Shown: positions 25,195 through 38,186 of the stretch, piece by piece | How positions within the stretch are numbered: the stretch's first letter is position 1 | Layout of the letters: each line of letters begins with the position of its first letter | Source of the DNA: Myxocyprinus asiaticus | Lineage: Eukaryota; Chordata; Actinopteri; Cypriniformes; Catostomidae | Length of the DNA: 64,000 nucleotides | NCBI RefSeq assembly: GCF_019703515.2 | Contig: NC_059385.1 | Span: 28,686,001 to 28,750,000 of the forward strand | Direction of reading: 5' to 3' | The notes under the pieces: generated by a model | What the model was told of the DNA's origin: nothing | Seen by the model: only the letters and a program-made list of their open reading frames with translations | Database searches by the model: none | Made by a program: the position numbers and the translations under genes

Positions 25195-27496
25195 CTGGGG
25201 TGCTCGGTCCTGGAGATCTAGTTCCTGCAGAGTATAGCTCCATCTAAGCAAAAAGTTTGGGTTAGCTTGATAATTCCTGTCTGCTGTGTTAAGCCTATTG
25301 CACACTGTACGATAGTTTTCTGTCCTTTTATGGTTGTTATTTGTCAAAGCATCATAAGATCCCAGTTTTGGGTAAGATGTCTTGGGTTAAAGTGCAACAT
25401 TAGTTGCCACTTATGTCAGATGGAATGATATACATTTGGGCATTAGGGGTGTAAAAATGCAATCACAATGCATCAATCTGGTAGAGGAATTTTAATGCAT
25501 AGATTATGCAATTTAATAGTCTGTTTTTTTACAATATTAATTCCTGATGTGATACAGATACCGCCTCTAATTAAAAGAAACTTATTGCAAGAGACCGTGC
25601 ACGTGATATTGAAGGAAAAGAAAGTGCACTTTTAATTAAGAAAGATTATGCTGGTGTTTTGCTTTTTGTGTATAATAACTGTTTGTGTCCATTTGACCAA
25701 GTGTTGTAAGTTAATTGTTGTTGCTTTCTTCCCCGGCTACATTAAATTGTTTTTTTATATCTCCATAAAATTGAATTTCTTCATAAAATATTTTAACTAA
25801 AAATAGCCTGGATAAACTCCACCTCTCCCATTGAAAATGAATAGGGAACTCTGTTACCGCATACCGTGTAATACCGCCTCTATACACAACTAATAGTTTT
25901 TAATTATAACCCTGCTCGATTTAATCATGGGTCTTATCACTCTGTCTTATGGCAATTAATTTGTAAATATTGGTGCAATAAATGTTAACGTTGCATGATA
26001 CGCAGATGTAATGTGCCTCTTACGCCTATTCCACAGTTTACATACAAGCTGAGTGTGTTTGCATTAAGTCATTGGTACAACAAACATTATCCTTTATTTT
26101 TATTGGATCTATAATGCATGTGACATTATAATGGTTATTTATTTTGTAGCCACACATGTAAGTCAGACCTCCTTGGTACTAAATGCATGTGTTCTCAAGT
26201 CTGGTGCATGCCTGTACTGTCTGAATTAAGAAGGTTAAGTAAAAACCTTGAATCGTTTTTGTGTGTATATTTTCGAAAATGATAATTCATTCCAAAATAA
26301 TCAAATCCGATCGAATTGTGACCACATTTTAGATTTGACAATTCGTCGTAATCGTTAGGTAATTTATACAAAGAACTGTAATCGAATCGTTGTCAGAGCA
26401 AATATTTGCAGCCCTATACCTTATAAACCGTCTGCATTGAAAGTGTGCAAATCATGTTAAACTGCTTTTTCTTTTAATTATTATTTTTATGAGACATGTT
26501 TAATGAGTTAAAATATTGATTTTCTGATGGATCGTGACCTTCATTTGAATCTTGATATTCTCGATTCATTCAATCAATCAATATAAGATCAGTCTTATAC
26601 TCTATGTGCAACCTTCCACTACAATGAGAGGAAATCATTCGCATTTGCAGCCAAATTTCGTGCTATGTGGCTAAAATGTACTGTATATATTTGGCAGCTA
26701 GCTGGTAAATATTTAGATCCTTTCACTGTGAGTTGAGAGTAAAAGTTGTTCCGTGTAATGTGTGTCCAAAGACTAGATCCACACGACCCATTTGTCATTG
26801 AATAATGTCTCTTTTAATACCCTTTCTGTTCTCTACAGTCAGTTGTTGATCAAAAACAACAAAGAAACATTTAATTCTAATCACGCATAGCAAAGATGAG
26901 AGTTAGTTTACGCTCATTTACAGACTCTCTTTACAGAAATGCTGGTTTTCTTAAAGGGACATTATCGGTTTTTAGCACATGTTCAACAAATCAGTGTAAA
27001 TTCTTTTAAATGGTACAAATTATGCAATTTAACAAACATGTTACAAAAAATACATGCAGTATAATATATTCATTGAATACATGGATTTGTTCATATTTAA
27101 AAAGCTAAAATGTGACATGATGTAAAACTAATAAAACAGAATTGGTAAAATTAATATTTTAATAATGTACCTATTAAGAAGATCCCCTGGATAATTAACA
27201 GCATCAGCTGGGATTTGAATTTCTTCCATATGGAAGCAAAAGGGACATAAAAACGGAAATACACCCATATGAATCGATATTGAATCGAAGCTTGTGAGTC
27301 TGAATTTAATCTGGAAAGCCCTAATTAACAATGTGTACTGTTTAGACAAGCTATAAATATTTTGAATCGAACGTGTGTCATGTTTTGTGGAGAGAAAAAA
27401 AAAAAAGCATTGTACAATGTGCAACGGCTTTAGAGTGTGGTTGGAACTAAACTCTGCAGGAAGTTTGATCTCCAGGATCAGGACTGAGCACCTCTG
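25195..27496. mobile_element. hAT-like element with perfect 8-bp target duplication
   Basis: The left end CTGGGGTGCTCGGTCCTG and the right end, in reverse CAGAGGTGCTCAGTCCTG, are inverted partners extending about 60 bp. The flanking 8-mer GTCTAGAG is identical on both sides (25187-25194 and 27497-27504). The interior holds several ATCGAAT/GATTCG-rich ends (near 25446, 26410 and 27320) from further hAT-like insertions. No transposase frame is seen. Confidence 0.87.
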
Positions 27497-27555
27497 GTCT
27501 AGAGCAAGATGAGTTTCATACTAACATGTAGCTAAACCAAAATAATATCAGTTAA

Positions 27556-29115
<1,560 letters not shown>

Positions 29116-29249
29116 TAGAATATACCAGCACTCTAAAATTACTTAAGGGACATTAATGTTGTCATATGCAAAGACTACGTTTACACATTGAAATAGTGTT
29201 GATGACAATAGCCACATGGATAATTTTTTTTATGTTGTGTTTGTGATGA

Positions 29250-29649
<400 letters not shown>

Positions 29650-29693
29650 TGAAACAGTATTTAACAAATGTTTGATTTAATAGGAGTTCCTAT

Positions 29694-29824
29694 TTAAGGG
29701 ATAGTTTACCCAAAAATCTATCATAATTTACTCGCACTCACAGTGTTCCAAACTCCGATAACTTTTTTCATATGCGGAACTCAAAAGGGAACATTTTGGT
29801 GAATAGTCCAGTCAGTCTTTGACC
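29694..29824. mobile_element. TTAA foldback MITE, left arm only
   Basis: It starts TTAAGGGATAGTTTACCCAA and follows the family left arm (TTTACTCGCACTCAC, GTTCCAAACTCCG). It is truncated where a GTTTACATG-type element begins. Confidence 0.6.
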
Positions 29825-29826
29825 CC

Positions 29827-30262
29827 CTGTTTACATGCACTTAAGAGCAATTGGGCTTATTCCAGGGTTTTTGAAGAAAGACTGAAACAGTTCTGAAAAA
29901 CTGCTAATGTGTCCATGTAAATGCACAAGCAGCATGTATATAGGTTTTTGAAGTGTGCATGTGCTGAAGTGCACTTGGAGTATGACGTAAAATGGAAAAC
30001 TCTTCTATTGCAGCGCAGTGATGAAGCAGGTTATGACGGAAAGTTAAGGAAACAGAGCAACTGAAAATTAATTGAAGAAACGGTGTTCAAAAAATGGTGA
30101 AGTTGGCCTGAGATGCTTTGTTTGTTATTTACTGCAGAGTTGTAGGGAAATTACATTAGATATTCTTTGTGGTGGATTAAGTTGTTCACTAAGCCACTTG
30201 TATATGGAGGTAAAGAGTGTGCCGTTTACACAGTGCATGTTAATGCGAACACTGCTTTCGTG
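29827..30262. mobile_element. Degenerate GTTTACATG-type element
   Basis: It has CTGTTTACATGCACTTAAG at the left, CCATGTAAATGCAC inside and CCGTTTACACAGTGCATG near the right, the same vocabulary as 23316-24215. The ends are worn. Confidence 0.45.
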
Positions 30263-30264
30263 TC

Positions 30265-30350
30265 TTAAAGGAATATTCTGGGTTAATTACAAGTTGAGCC
30301 CAAATCAACAGCATTTGTGTTTTTGTTTTTTGCCCGATTGCCCAGCCCTA
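30265..30350. mobile_element. Fragment of GGAATATTCC-type MITE joined to a hAT-like end
   Basis: It opens TTAAAGGAATATTCTGGGTT as at 3066, then changes after about 60 bp to GATTGCCCAGCCCTA, a hAT-like terminus. It is a junction of two relics. Confidence 0.5.
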
Positions 30351-30620
30351 CTTTATACACTATAAATACCTACTTTGCTAATAAAAACAAAAGAGTGATT
30401 TGTAAATTCTTTTAACCCTGTGCTATATTAAAATCACTACAACTACACATTTTTGGATGTTAAACATTTATATTTTTTTTATATAAATATACACTCATTT
30501 CAAATCAGATAATTCCAACACGCTCCAAAAAGTTGGAACAGTCGAGTGTTTACCACTGTGTAACATCACCATTTCTTCTTCTAACACTTAAGTTTTGGGT
30601 ACTGAAGACACAAGTTTAAG

Positions 30621-30872
30621 TTAAGCAAGCAAGCAAGCAGAATTTTTCCCCCATTCAACCATTTTGTAGGTCTTCAGCTGCAAAATTGTGTGAGGCCTTC
30701 GTTGCCATATTTTACACTTCATAATGCACCTCACATTCTCATTTGGAGACAGGTCAGGACTGCAGGCAGGCCAATCTAGCACCCACACTCTCTGCTTACA
30801 CAGCCATGCACTTATAATCCGGGCAGTATGTGGTTTGGCGTTGTCCTGCTGGAAAATGCAGGGACGTCCCAA
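30621..30872 (-). pseudogene. Tc1 transposase fragment (catalytic region)
   Basis: On the minus strand an 83-codon frame shows CIFQQDNAKPHTA (second catalytic Asp) and WPACSPDLSPNENV, where the usual catalytic Glu motif (P-I-E-x-x-W) is degraded to PNEN. KIWQRRPH follows. The rest of the domain upstream to about 31136 is out of frame. Non-functional. Confidence 0.82.
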
Positions 30873-31136
30873 GAAAAGACAGCATCTGGATGGCAGAATA
30901 TGTTGCTCTAAAATGTGTACATATCATTCTGCATTAAAGTTACCCATTCCATGGCCACTGACACACCCCCATACCATGACAGACACTTGCTTTTGACGCT
31001 GACAACGGCTTGGATGATCCTTTTTCGCTTTGGCCCATAGAACACGACGGCTGTTTTTTTTAAATTATTATTATTATTATTTGAAATCTGGACTTGTATG
31101 ACCACAATACACGATTCCACTTTTCTACTTTCCATC

Positions 31137-31744
31137 TGTGATGGTGAGCCTGTGGGTCAGTCTTCCATCACAAAATTTTACTGTGTTTAAAAGGACTTGT
31201 TTATTGTTTTACTCAACATTTTACAATATATATTGGGGTTGTTCATTTTAGTTCTTTAGAAAAATCTGTTATTATGTGCAAATAATGTTTATTTCTGTCC
31301 TCTGTTGTATTTATTGGTGTTTATAAGTCTCATTTTAACTCTGGTTCTTATTTATTTAATGTGACTTTGTATAAGAATGGGGAGGTGAGGGTTAATTTGA
31401 TTTAAAACACAAAATGGTACGTTCCAATTAAAAGGACGATGAAAATCATGTATTTAAGTCAGCTGCCATTAGAGGGAAGAAAAGTTGGATGAGTGCTTAG
31501 AGCACATGGACAAGGTTGCCAGCGCTGCTTGAGCACAATATACTCCAGCCTCCATTGTTGAGGGAGGGGAGTTGGTACTGCTTTAGTACCTAAAACCGTT
31601 TTTTTGTTTTTTACGTAACCTTGGTATTTGTTTGCTTTTAAACACTTCGCACATCTTGCACCTCTGACAGAATAAACATCTTTTTGGAAAGCCATTCCTT
31701 CTCTCCGGTGTGATTCTCCTTGTGACTGCTTGGTCCCTATCACA
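31137..31744 (+). mobile_element. LTR-like insertion inside the Tc1 relic (possible solo LTR)
   Basis: The insert begins TGTGATGG and ends CTATCACA, so it has TG...CA ends with near-perfect 8-bp inverted termini. An AATAAA at 31671 lies near its 3' side, as in a + strand LTR. Flanking 5-mers CCATC and CAATG do not match cleanly, so the LTR identity is an inference. Confidence 0.45.
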
Positions 31745-31832
31745 CAATGTCAGATGAGACCGAGCCCAGAGAAGTCAGTGGCGCTTTTGGACAGTGTTGA
31801 TGTATGGCTCCTGCATTGCATAGTATAAAGCC

Positions 31833-32520
<688 letters not shown>

Positions 32521-34555
32521 TCGCCATGAAGACGCTCTATCTCTCTACTGCCCCAAAAACGACTGATTCTACAATCACATCAAATGACAACTCAAAGAAT
32601 AACAGACATACTATTAGCCCCCCCCTTCATAGTACTTGTGACCCTTTATGTCTATCTTGGCATGCCCCGCCTCCCCCAAAAACACTGATGTTCTCACCGT
32701 TCAGAAATGAACACGGCACTTGCTGTCACATCAGCTTCATGCACCTTTTAATTCTCTTGTTTTCTATCCTAAAACCCCTCAATATTAAATGTGTTAGTAG
32801 TAGAATTTAAAATGTATATTGGTTTTTATTTTATTCTATTGTTTTGAGAAGGAGGGATGGTGTGTGGAAGTTCTGAAAGGCAGAATATAACTTTACACAC
32901 TTGTGTAGCAATAAGGCTTTTCCCCCGTTAAATAATGAAGTGAATACTCAGACTTTTAATAATCTGAATTCGATTGTTCAAGGAGGTAACTTTTTCTGGC
33001 AAAAAGTTGCATACTTTAATTTTATTCATGTGGAATAATTGTGTAAAGTAAAGTGTTAAGACTAAGTCATGGTTCTCAACTTTGATTCCTGAAAGTAATG
33101 CCAAAAGATAGCTTTATTTTGAAGTGAAATTGCCCCAAACCACTATATAAGAGTGTTGCCTTTGATTTGAGATATGCTGCTGTAAGACGTGCTTCTTGTA
33201 TTCAGATGCAAACTGATAGGAATGTTAAAAGGAAACCAAACAAAACAAAGACCCATGTTTAATTCTTACCTTCCTTTCTGTGAGGTTAAACCACCCTTCC
33301 TATTTAACATTTTATTCACTGGGTGAAATATTCACTAGTTAGCTATAGAGTGGTTTTGGAGTCTGGTTTCTTCAGAAAAAAAAAAAAAAAAAGTTTGTTT
33401 TAAGGATGAGCAAAGACTTTCAAAGGTTATTAAAACGGACTCATGCAATCATAATCTTGCATAAAAATAAATAAATAAAAAAAAAAACACGAATCCAAGT
33501 GTTAGTAAACTAGGTTATCCTTCACAATTACAAGATTTTTTTCCCCCTTTTTCTTTCTTAGCTACTTTTTGTATTTTCATGTATTTTTATATATAAATAT
33601 ATTTAAGATCTTTTAAAGCGCTCTTCCTTTTTATTAGAATTGAATATTTTTTTAGCTCACCCTCTTTTTAAAGGAACACGGCTTCATAATGAAATGTTCG
33701 ATCATACAAAACGTTACTAAGCATGACGTTTTTATAAGCACATATATCTTTTCTTTTTTTCCGTTTCCAATTCAAGCTGTTGTCCCGCTGAACACTTCGC
33801 CCATAAAAGCCCCAGTCGATCTGAAATACATTGGAATTTTTACTTTAGTTGCTTTTCCTCTTATTTTCACCCATAAAAAAACAATCTACTGTGTACTCCA
33901 CCACCCCTCAAGGTTGTGGTTACCCGAAGGGGAAATTCAGCCTAGCGTCAAATACTACGAAAACATCGTAGTGTTCTTTTGGTTTGCAGTTGGGAAAAAA
34001 GACTTCCAAACAGGTTGCTTTGACAGGGAGAACTGTGCAACTTTAGTGTGCGTGCTCGTTGTACAACTTTTTACTAATGACTGTGATATAGCTGTCCGTT
34101 ATTCTTTACTTGTTGTGGCAGTGACCAGGCGTTTCAAATATCCATTCCCCTCTTCCCACCTTCGTCTCCATATTTTCCTTCATTGACTTTACTACTCTTG
34201 CGATTGTACTTAAAAGTGCATATAGTGAAAAGATGACGAAGATGTTGTGGCCCGTAGTGGCCATAAGACACTGGGAACATTCTGCTTGCCATTTTTGACT
34301 GGGTGTGGAAAGAAAACCAAATAGACCTGAAAGTGGACCAGACATATATGCATATAAATGTGAATATATAATTTTATTTGACTTTTTTTCTGTTATTTCT
34401 TTTCTCCTTTTTTTGCAAAGCATTTAACAGTTGGTGAGCTTGTTTTACTATTAGAAAGATGTATTGGTAGGACGTGAACTTCAGGCGATAAGCTTTTCAG
34501 GCGTGTTGCATATGCAGACTTCATAAATACACTAATAAAAAGTTTTAATTCTCAT
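32521..34555 (+). other. smad2: smad2 3' untranslated region (probable)
   Basis: About 2 kb follows the stop with no transposon ends recognised, in contrast to both flanks. A/T-rich stretches (33376-33391, 33463-33486) offer earlier possible polyadenylation words, but the cleanest signal is at 34534. A 165-codon open frame at 33689-34186 has no recognisable domain or splice context; I treat it as chance. The UTR extent is inferred. Confidence 0.65.
34534..34539 (+). terminator. Candidate smad2 polyadenylation signal AATAAA
   Basis: AATAAA occurs in CACTAATAAAAAG and is followed within about 30-40 bp by a T/GT-rich stretch (CTTGTTTTTTTG, about 34568), the usual arrangement of signal and downstream element. 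Confidence 0.55.
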
Positions 34556-34705
34556 GTTAATGACTGTCTTGTTTTTTTGTTTTTGTTTTTATGCACAGTT
34601 TCACACAATTAGTATCGAAATTGTTCATTTATAGAACTTTTTCTCAGATCTTTCCCATCTGTTTTATACCTTTCTATCTGGAAAGATAATTCTAATTGAC
34701 ATGAT

Positions 34706-35032
34706 AAACATCTTAAGATCAGATTTACAAACATTCTAAATCATAAATGTCTCAAAGACATCTGCTGCATGTATTATTGACATCCAAGAGGAAATGTCTT
34801 ATAGACGTATTGGAGATCAGCAACCCTGATAGCATACGCACATCACCCAGACGTCTATTTGATGTATTTACATCTGGAAGACGTATTTTTTACGTATTTA
34901 ATTTTTTTTGGGTACAATACGTCTCAATACGTCTATAAGACATTTCCTCATGGATGTCAATAAGAAACTCAGCAAATGTTTATGATTTAGAATGTTTGTA
35001 AATCTGATTTTTTTTTTTTTTAAAAGATGTTT
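34706..35032. repeat. Foldback repeat just downstream of smad2
   Basis: The left arm (34706-34812) and right arm (34921-35032) are inverted copies. For example GATTTACAAACATTCTAAAT is mirrored by ATTTAGAATGTTTGTAAATC, and GAGGAAATGTCTTATAGACG by CGTCTATAAGACATTTCCTC. The centre carries more AGACGT words. It is a palindromic MITE-like unit of about 327 bp. Confidence 0.85.
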
Positions 35033-35276
35033 AGCAGATGTTAAGTGGATTGTGATGCAATGTACGTGTGCTATCTGGAAAACTACCTAAAAAAATAGTA
35101 CATAAAAGTGGCCATAGTTGATGAAACACCCTTTTATAAATACAGTAGATATCTTTAAATGCCATGAAGTAAAAAAAAAAAAAGGCTTCATTACTTTGAC
35201 CACCAAGGGGAGCAAGAGCTTTAATAACATAGGTTTCCAGAATGGTTCAGCTGCCCTACAAAGTCAAGAGTTGTTT

Positions 35277-35302
35277 TTATTATTATTATTATTATTATTA
35301 TA
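35277..35302. repeat. (TTA)n microsatellite
   Basis: About eight uninterrupted ATT/TTA units. Confidence 0.9.
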
Positions 35303-35504
35303 ATGTGGGGCTTGCTACTTCACAAAAATCTTAAATGCATTACATAAGAGCACAGTTTTTACAGCTTTTTTGTTGGTACTCGCCATAATAGTATCCATAT
35401 AATTTTCTATTTCTTTTAGCACCACAGAAAAAAAGAGGCTTCTGATTGGTAAATTTACACCGGTGAATGTGAAACTTAACAAATATAATAAGATTAATAA
35501 TATA

Positions 35505-35913
35505 CAGTGCTGTGCAAAAGTTTTAGGCACTTGTGAAAAATGTTGCATAGTGGGGATGTCTTCAAAAATAATGCCATAAATAGTTTTCATTGATCATTTA
35601 ATGTCATGCAAATCCAGTAAACATAAAAAATATTTGGTGTGACCTATCTGTTTAGGCTGTCTCAATTGCTTCTGTCTCTTCATGTAATCCCAGACTGACT
35701 CGATGTTCAGTTGGGGTCTCTGTGGGGGCCATGCCATTTGTTGCAGGGCTCCCTGTTCTTCTATTCTATTTTATTTGCAAAAGGAATGTTTAGGTGTCTA
35801 AAATGTATATTTCCTATTTACACACTAAAGCTGAAGATATACAGTAAATAACCATCTTAAGACAAATATTTTTGTGAAACATCTTATGTGCCTAAGACTT
35901 TTGCACAACACTG
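35505..35913 (-). mobile_element. Internally deleted Tc1 element
   Basis: The ends CAGTGCTGTGCAAAAGTTTT and, in reverse, CAGTGTTGTGCAAAAGTCTT are inverted partners of about 28 bp, with TA on both sides (35503-35504, 35914-35915). The 409-bp body keeps, in reverse, a worn piece of transposase around the catalytic Glu (words resembling LNIESVWDYMKRQ). Confidence 0.88.
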
Positions 35914-35937
35914 TATGTCTCATTTTCCACACTCTTG

Positions 35938-36317
35938 TTATAAAAATCTAAATATTACATGTTCATATAGTAAAACAAAACTGCACAGTTTGTCATTTAT
36001 AAATTTAGAAAAATCCCACCATAACCTCTTTGTGTACTGACAATGCCAGAAAAGATGAGGTACAGTTTCTGGTTGCATTAGACAAAATGAACAGTTTACA
36101 TCCAAGTATTTCTTAAACTTGGTTAGAAAGTGCTTAGCAGTGTAAAATATATGCAATATCTTAAATGAAATTTCCTTAATCTTATTTGTAATAAAATGTT
36201 TATTAGGCAATAGCCAAACCTTCTTCCAATTAATAATTCCAACAAACCTAGACCAATAGGAACAGAGCTAAGATGATCTTGCTTCGGACTGTAGTGCAAT
36301 GACGTAGTGGATTTCAT
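35938..36317 (-). pseudogene. LINE (L1-like) ORF2 C-terminal fragment
   Basis: The minus-strand frame at 36210-35938 shows KHFITNKIKEISFKILH, then NCSFCLMQPETVPHLFWHC and FSKFIND. This matches the region behind the reverse transcriptase domain of L1-type non-LTR retrotransposons, including the Cys-His cluster (C-x2-C ... H-x4-C). A related upstream piece at 36317-36123 is in another frame. The reverse transcriptase core is absent. It is a 5'-truncated dead copy. Confidence 0.72.
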
Positions 36318-36499
36318 CTACTACGTCACGGACATCCTTGACATAATCCGTGTTTTAATGGATATAAAATCTTCGGAGCTGTGATGTACTGGATGTTTTT
36401 AATGCAAACATTTTATTCAGCGTGTACAGTATGTAGCGTTATGTGTAAATAAAAAGTGAGAGAGTGCAATAATAAAATGCAATAATGAGTGTTTTTCCT

Positions 36500-36990
36500 T
36501 AAACTTCTGGCCATTCTTTTTTGACCTCTCTCAGCAGCAGTGCAGTGCATAAAATCAAGCAGAGTTTCAGTTAATGTTCACATCAACCATCAGAATGGGG
36601 AAAAATATGTGATCTCAGTGATTTGGACCGTGGCATGATTGTTGGTGCCAGATAAGCTGTTTTGAGCATTTCTGTAACTGCTGATCTCCTGGGATTTTCA
36701 CATACAACAGTCTCTAGAATTTACTCCGAATGGTGCCAAAAATAAAAAACATCCAGTGAGCAGCAGTCCTGTGGATGGAAATGCCTTGTTGATGAGAGAG
36801 GTCAACAGAGAATGGCCAGACTGTTTCGAACTGATAAAGTCTACGGTAACTCAAATAACCACTGTACAATTGTGGTGAGAATAGCATCTCAGAATGCTAT
36901 TCTGAGATGTGAGTTGGTGCTGTTTTGGTGGCACGAGGGGGACCTACACAGTATTAGGCAGGTGGTTTTAATGTTGTGGCTAATCGGTGT
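36500..36990 (+). mobile_element. Tc1 derivative retaining helix-turn-helix region, left end lost
   Basis: It shares the internal sequence of 15424-15787 and ends GTGGCTAATCGGTGT-TA. A perfect small hairpin CATCTCAGAAT/ATTCTGAGATG lies at about 36882-36906. Read across frames the + strand keeps DNA-binding words (SVTADLLGF-like, REWPDCFEL). No catalytic domain. Confidence 0.7.
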
Positions 36991-37375
36991 ATATTGTGTA
37001 AGGAATAATTGATGATGGACTGTTGAATTATTGAAAAATAATGCACACCCGAGGTGTTAATGCAGTCACAACGCACAATATAAAATTTCCATAATTCAAC
37101 GGGCCAGAGTCAATTATTCCACTTATACCACGGTTACCACACTTTAAGACATCGTTCAGGGTTTTATCTCAAGAAATTTTCTGGTTTTCATCCCTAAAAC
37201 GCTCTTGTGAGTTGAACTATTTTCTTCCGCCACGGATTCAGCGTCTTGTTTTGATACAGTCCAAGCCTCCGTTGCTTGTTCGAAAACGTCACTTTAGAAC
37301 TAGCAACGGAGGATTGCGAGGCTTGCGCTGCTTTACTGGAGCAATAAAGTAGTGTGTGTATGTGTGTGAGAGAGA

Positions 37376-37850
37376 GAGAGTTTGTTTTTGAGTGATCGAA
37401 AGAGAGAAACTCAGAAACAGAGAGATAGCTTCTGGGATTACCTTTTTTTGTTGCAGCTCTCGTCTAAAGTAACATCGCTTCAAAATTGCCAAGATGTAAG
37501 TTTAAGCACTTCCCAGCAGCAGCGAGTGTCGATATTTTTGTATATAGCTTACCCTTTGTAAACCTTAACAACTGTTTTCAACCCCACTGAGATGCCGGTG
37601 TGCACTGACATGATGGCTCTGTTTTCGCTGTGTGTATGAGCGTGAAAAAGAGAGAAACTGAGAAAGATTGTTTGGAATTACCTGTTTGAAGTGGCTCTCA
37701 TCAGGAATAGCATCGGTTCAAATTGCAAAGATGTAAGTTTAAGTATAGTTCTCACCATCAGCGAATCTTGGCATTCTTGTACAGCTTTTACATGGCATAG
37801 TGCAACTGTTTATAATCCCACTCGCGGGGGTGAGCTGACTTAGCTCCCGA
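37376..37850. repeat. Diverged tandem duplication, period about 237 bp
   Basis: Two units share, in order, GAGAGAAACT, GGATTACCT/GGAATTACCT, GCAGCTCTC/GTGGCTCTC and AGATGTAAGTTTAAG. The last occurs at 37492 and 37729. GA-rich microsatellite (37368-37380) leads the first. Function unknown. Confidence 0.7.
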
Positions 37851-38086
37851 GAGACTTTGTTTGAGAGCGAAAGAGAGGGGGAGGGGTAGCGCGGTGCTTT
37901 CAATATACAGGTCTGGCCAAAAATATTGGCACCCTTGTTAAATATGAGAAAAGAAGGCTGTGAAAAATATATACTTATTGTTTATCCTTTTGGTCTTTCA
38001 TTCAAAATATTCACAAAAATCTATCGAATAGATATCAAACAATTCCAAACACAACAAGTTTTATATATATAAAAAATTATAATAAT

Positions 38087-38089
<3 letters not shown>

Positions 38090-38150
<61 letters not shown>
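38090..38150. repeat. (AT)n microsatellite
   Basis: About 30 uninterrupted AT units inside the Tc1 end region. Confidence 0.95.
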
Positions 38151-38153
<3 letters not shown>

Positions 38154-38186
38154 TCAAATATATGTGTGACACAATTATTGGCACTA

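Larger units (their letters stand above)
30492..31830 (-). mobile_element. Tc1 relic in intron 10, split by an insertion
   Basis: After TA (30490-30491) the end CACTCATTTCAAATC and CCAAAAAGTTGGAACAG lead into an antisense transposase remnant. Transposase-like sequence stops near 31136 and resumes at about 31745 (CAGATGAGACCGAGCCCAGAG), so 31137-31744 is inserted. The far end is lost against the MITE at 31833. Confidence 0.7.

Noticed and set aside
33689..34186. 165-codon open frame downstream of smad2
   Set aside because: No recognisable domain, no splice context and it lies in probable 3' UTR; most likely chance.
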